Origin: an uncultured Mucilaginibacter sp.
GTDB taxonomy: Bacteria > Bacteroidota > Bacteroidia > Sphingobacteriales > Sphingobacteriaceae
DNA length: 7,996 nucleotides
Direction: 5' to 3'
NCBI GenBank assembly: GCA_903885865.1
Contig: CAISKH010000459.1
Location: 1 to 7,996, forward strand
In this document: positions 5,925 to 7,996 of the stretch, one piece after another
Layout of the letters: each line of letters begins with the position of its first letter
Numbering within the stretch: the first letter of the stretch is position 1
The notes under the pieces: model-generated
Databases searched by the model: none
Seen by the model: only the letters and a program-made list of their open reading frames with translations
Told to the model about the DNA's origin: nothing
Translations under genes and position numbers: made by a program

Positions 5925-6128
5925 GGGTTTAAATTGTTTTCAATTTTAACATACAATAACTAAGCCTTTTATGATATGTTTTTAAATTTTACGTTATGCA
6001 GGTAGCATCCGCCCACCTACTGTATAGTAATAAATACACCCTATGTTATTTTTTTTTTAATGGATAATTATTGCAGCTACATTAAGTGTTATTGCGCTAT
6101 ATAGTTATTTTTACCGCTTAACATAATT

Positions 6129-7634
6129 ATGGCCACTCCTGTATTTTCTATAAACCGGGTAAATGTTAGGTTTTTGAATAGCAATTTATTCAGCAACCTA
6201 AGCTTTACCATTAATAAAGGTGAGAACTGGGCGCTGGTTGGCGAGAGCGGATCGGGCAAAAGCGCGCTGCTACAAACCATAGCGGGCAATTTTAATGTAA
6301 CCGGCGGCGAAATTAACTATCATTTTTTTAACGAATATCTGCAGCAACATCCGGGTAATACCGGGCAATTAACCCATCATCAATTAATGGCACTGGTTGA
6401 GGCCCGGCATCATTTTAAGAACCTGGCCAACACCGGCGATTTTTATTACCAGCAGCGCTATAATTCGTCGGATTCGGAAGACGCGTTAACGGTTGAGGAA
6501 TATTTGCATACCATAAAACCACTCACCCAAACGGATATTTACTGGCACTTTGATAAAGTTATTTCCACCTTAAAGCTGGATCAATTAAGCCGTAAGCAGC
6601 TCATCAAACTATCAAACGGCGAAACCAAACGGTTAAGGATAGCCGCCGCGTTATTAAAAAATCCTGTTTTGTTATTACTGGATAGTCCGCTAACCGGTTT
6701 GGATATACAAACACGCAAAGAATTTAGTATGCTGATTAATGAGATAACCGCATCGGGTATCACCCTGATGATGGCGACTTCTCCCTACGAAATACCGGAC
6801 GCAATAACCCAGGTGGCCGTGCTGAAAAATGGGGTTATAACCCATACCATACCAAAAAATGAATTTACACCGCAACTGGTTGAACCCAAACAACCTGATA
6901 CGATTGACCGGGAGGAATTAAGGTCATTATTAAATACTAACCCTGCGCCAGACAACTATAAACAAATAGTAAGCATGAACAGGGTGCATGTAAAATACGG
7001 CGACACCATTATTTTAAATGATATTAACTGGCAGGTTAACCCCGGCGAAAGGTGGGCTTTGCTTGGGCCCAATGGCGCGGGCAAATCAACATTGTTAAGT
7101 TTAATAAACGGCGATAACCCGCAGGCATATGCCAATGATATTGTTCTGTTCGATAAAAAACGGGGCACGGGCGAAAGTATATGGGATATTAAAAAGAAAA
7201 CGGGCTTTGTATCGCCCGAACTGCACCAATATTTCCCGACGGATAACAGTTGTTTGCAGGTAATTGAATCGGGTTATTATGATACGCTCGGGTTGTTCAG
7301 GCAGAGCAATAAAGCAAAAGCCGAAATAGCTTTACGCTGGATGAAGGCCCTGGAATTTGATCAATATGCCCGCATGCAATTAAGAAATATCCCCGCCAGC
7401 GCGCAGCGTTTATGCCTGCTGGCACGGGCATTAATAAAAAATCCGCCCCTGCTTATTTTCGATGAACCCTGCCAGGGCATGGATACCCACCAGCAGCAAC
7501 ACTTTAAAAATTTGGTTGATATCATTTGCAGCTTGAGCAAGGTTACACTGATATATGTAACGCATTACCGGGAAGAGATACCGGAGAGTGTGGATAGGGT
7601 TTTGAGGTTGGATATGGGTTGTGTGATGCGTTAG
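6129..7634 (+). CDS. Soluble tandem ABC ATPase (ModF-like)
   Basis: A 501-residue protein with two ABC ATPase domains and no membrane segment, like E. coli ModF (about 490 aa). NBD1: Walker A GESGSGKS (38-45), QQRYNSSDSEDALTVEEYL around 108-126 (a hallmark of the ModF-like group), signature LSNGE (161-165), Walker B LLLLD (181-185). The catalytic Glu is replaced by Ser186 and the switch His by Ser218. NBD2: Walker A GPNGAGKS (313-320), Walker B LLIFDE (441-446) with Glu446, switch His479, but PASAQ (422-426) in place of LSGGQ. In a head-to-tail dimer this gives one degenerate and one competent ATP site. ModF is linked by name to molybdate, yet no mod gene or permease lies here, so transport is unproven; a regulatory or ribosome/DNA-associated ATPase is possible. 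The ATG at 6129 agrees with the start of domain homology. It is transcribed divergently from the 54-aa lipoprotein. Confidence 0.88.
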   Translation: MATPVFSINRVNVRFLNSNLFSNLSFTINKGENWALVGESGSGKSALLQTIAGNFNVTGGEINYHFFNEYLQQHPGNTGQLTHHQLMALVEARHHFKNLANTGDFYYQQRYNSSDSEDALTVEEYLHTIKPLTQTDIYWHFDKVISTLKLDQLSRKQLIKLSNGETKRLRIAAALLKNPVLLLLDSPLTGLDIQTRKEFSMLINEITASGITLMMATSPYEIPDAITQVAVLKNGVITHTIPKNEFTPQLVEPKQPDTIDREELRSLLNTNPAPDNYKQIVSMNRVHVKYGDTIILNDINWQVNPGERWALLGPNGAGKSTLLSLINGDNPQAYANDIVLFDKKRGTGESIWDIKKKTGFVSPELHQYFPTDNSCLQVIESGYYDTLGLFRQSNKAKAEIALRWMKALEFDQYARMQLRNIPASAQRLCLLARALIKNPPLLIFDEPCQGMDTHQQQHFKNLVDIICSLSKVTLIYVTHYREEIPESVDRVLRLDMGCVMR

Positions 7635-7713
7635 TAGCAGGAAAAATATTTTTTATTTCATCTTGGGAGATTTATGTGAATATGAATGGTTGATAATAAA
7701 GGAGTATTGATCG

Positions 7714-7747
7714 TTTGTGATAAGTTTTTATAAAATTTGTATATTTA
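7714..7747 (+). promoter_or_regulatory. Candidate promoter of toxin-antitoxin operon
   Basis: TTTG (7714-7717), 22 bases, then TATATTTA (7740-7747), which is one mismatch from TAnnTTTG. The antitoxin ATG at 7770 lies about 16 bases past the predicted transcription start, giving a short leader typical of autoregulated modules. Confidence 0.4.
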
Positions 7748-7769
7748 CTTTTATAATTAACAGTCAACC

Positions 7770-7952
7770 ATGCTTACAAAAGACAGCGTCAAAGAACTTA
7801 TTGAACACATGCCCGAAACATTTTCAGTTGATGATTTGGTAGAACGGGTATTGCTTTTACAAAAGATTGAACTCGCGCAAAAAGAGATCGAGAATGGCGA
7901 GGGGTTGGATTGGGAAGATGTTAAAAAAGAAATGAACGAGTGGTTAAAATAG
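7770..7952 (+). CDS. Putative type II antitoxin
   Basis: A 60-residue acidic helical protein (MLTKDSVKELIEHMPETFSVDDLVERV..., ending WEDVKKEMNEWLK). The pattern of a short helix, MPE.FS.DDLVERV.LLQKIE, and a C-terminal acidic segment ending EWLK matches small Bacteroidota proteins that precede RelE/ParE-type toxin genes; no classic ribbon-helix-helix or HTH is evident. Its 3' end overlaps the next frame by 13 bases, the usual translational coupling of antitoxin and toxin. It would neutralise the toxin by binding it and perhaps repress the operon. The name rests mainly on size and context. Confidence 0.7.
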   Translation: MLTKDSVKELIEHMPETFSVDDLVERVLLLQKIELAQKEIENGEGLDWEDVKKEMNEWLK

Positions 7953-7996
7953 TTTTATCAAAAACGGCCAGGTTCGATCTTAAAGAAATTGTTGAC
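7940..7996 (+). CDS. RelE/ParE-family toxin, 3'-truncated by window edge
   Basis: Nineteen codons are visible from a GTG at 7940, within the antitoxin gene's end, to the window edge: (M)VKIVLSKTARFDLKEIVD. The V.I..SK.A..DLKEI.D pattern is the typical N-terminal beta-strand plus first helix of RelE/ParE toxins (compare VKIVWSKRALKDLKEI). Whether it acts on ribosome-bound mRNA (RelE) or on gyrase (ParE) cannot be told from this fragment. No ATG start exists in this frame near the join. Confidence 0.65.
   Translation, partial: MVKIVLSKTARFDLKEIVD

Noticed and set aside
5999..6033. Possible hairpin or operator around AGGTAG...ACCTACTGTATAGTA between the divergent genes
   Set aside because: Only 4-base arms can pair, which is too short to distinguish from chance.
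6060..6104. 14-codon upstream frame (MDNYCSYIKCYCAI) before the ABC ATPase gene, as a possible leader peptide
   Set aside because: No ribosome site, no attenuator hairpin between it and the ATPase start, and such short frames are common by chance.

Overview
The window looks like chromosomal DNA from a Bacteroidota member, most likely Sphingobacteriaceae (Mucilaginibacter/Pedobacter-like). This is inferred from the fused NuoC-NuoD protein, the A/T-rich intergenic regions carrying TTG/TAnnTTTG-type promoter candidates, the two-gene sigma/anti-sigma layout, the small lysine-rich lipoproteins, and a palindrome with CTGTCATTTCGAACG arms of a kind I associate with that phylum. No genus can be proven from the sequence alone. 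Gene density is normal, and there is no rRNA, tRNA, CRISPR array or recognisable insertion sequence.

Left part (1-2515). The 3' part of pdxH (vitamin B6 salvage) overlaps by 4 bases a complete gene for a fused complex I subunit NuoCD. None of the usual nuo partners follow it. Downstream come a 91-bp imperfect palindrome and a two-way rho-independent terminator, which separate it from genes on the opposite strand.

Centre-left (2516-4183, minus strand). A two-gene operon encodes an ECF-like sigma-70 factor and, 15 bases later, a single-pass membrane protein. That protein joins an anti-sigma-like cytoplasmic N-terminus, a coiled coil and a periplasmic trypsin/HtrA-type protease with an intact His-Asp-Ser triad. 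This pair is the best candidate in the window for a little-described signalling system.

Centre (4184-5200). Two paralogous tiny lipoproteins with nearly identical signal peptides and lysine/serine/aspartate-rich repeat tails lie in tandem, each followed by its own terminator. Centre-right (5209-5924, minus strand): a 54-aa lipoprotein with one membrane helix lies upstream of a PA2169/DUF2383 four-helix-bundle protein. Both are of kinds often linked to envelope or stress physiology.

Right part (6129-7996). A soluble tandem-ATPase ABC protein of the ModF type has one degenerate and one apparently competent ATP site. It is followed by a small antitoxin gene with its own promoter candidate, overlapping the start of a RelE/ParE-like toxin gene that runs off the window. 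Apart from the sigma/protease operon and the toxin-antitoxin pair, the genes look like unrelated neighbours; nothing suggests one large joint system.
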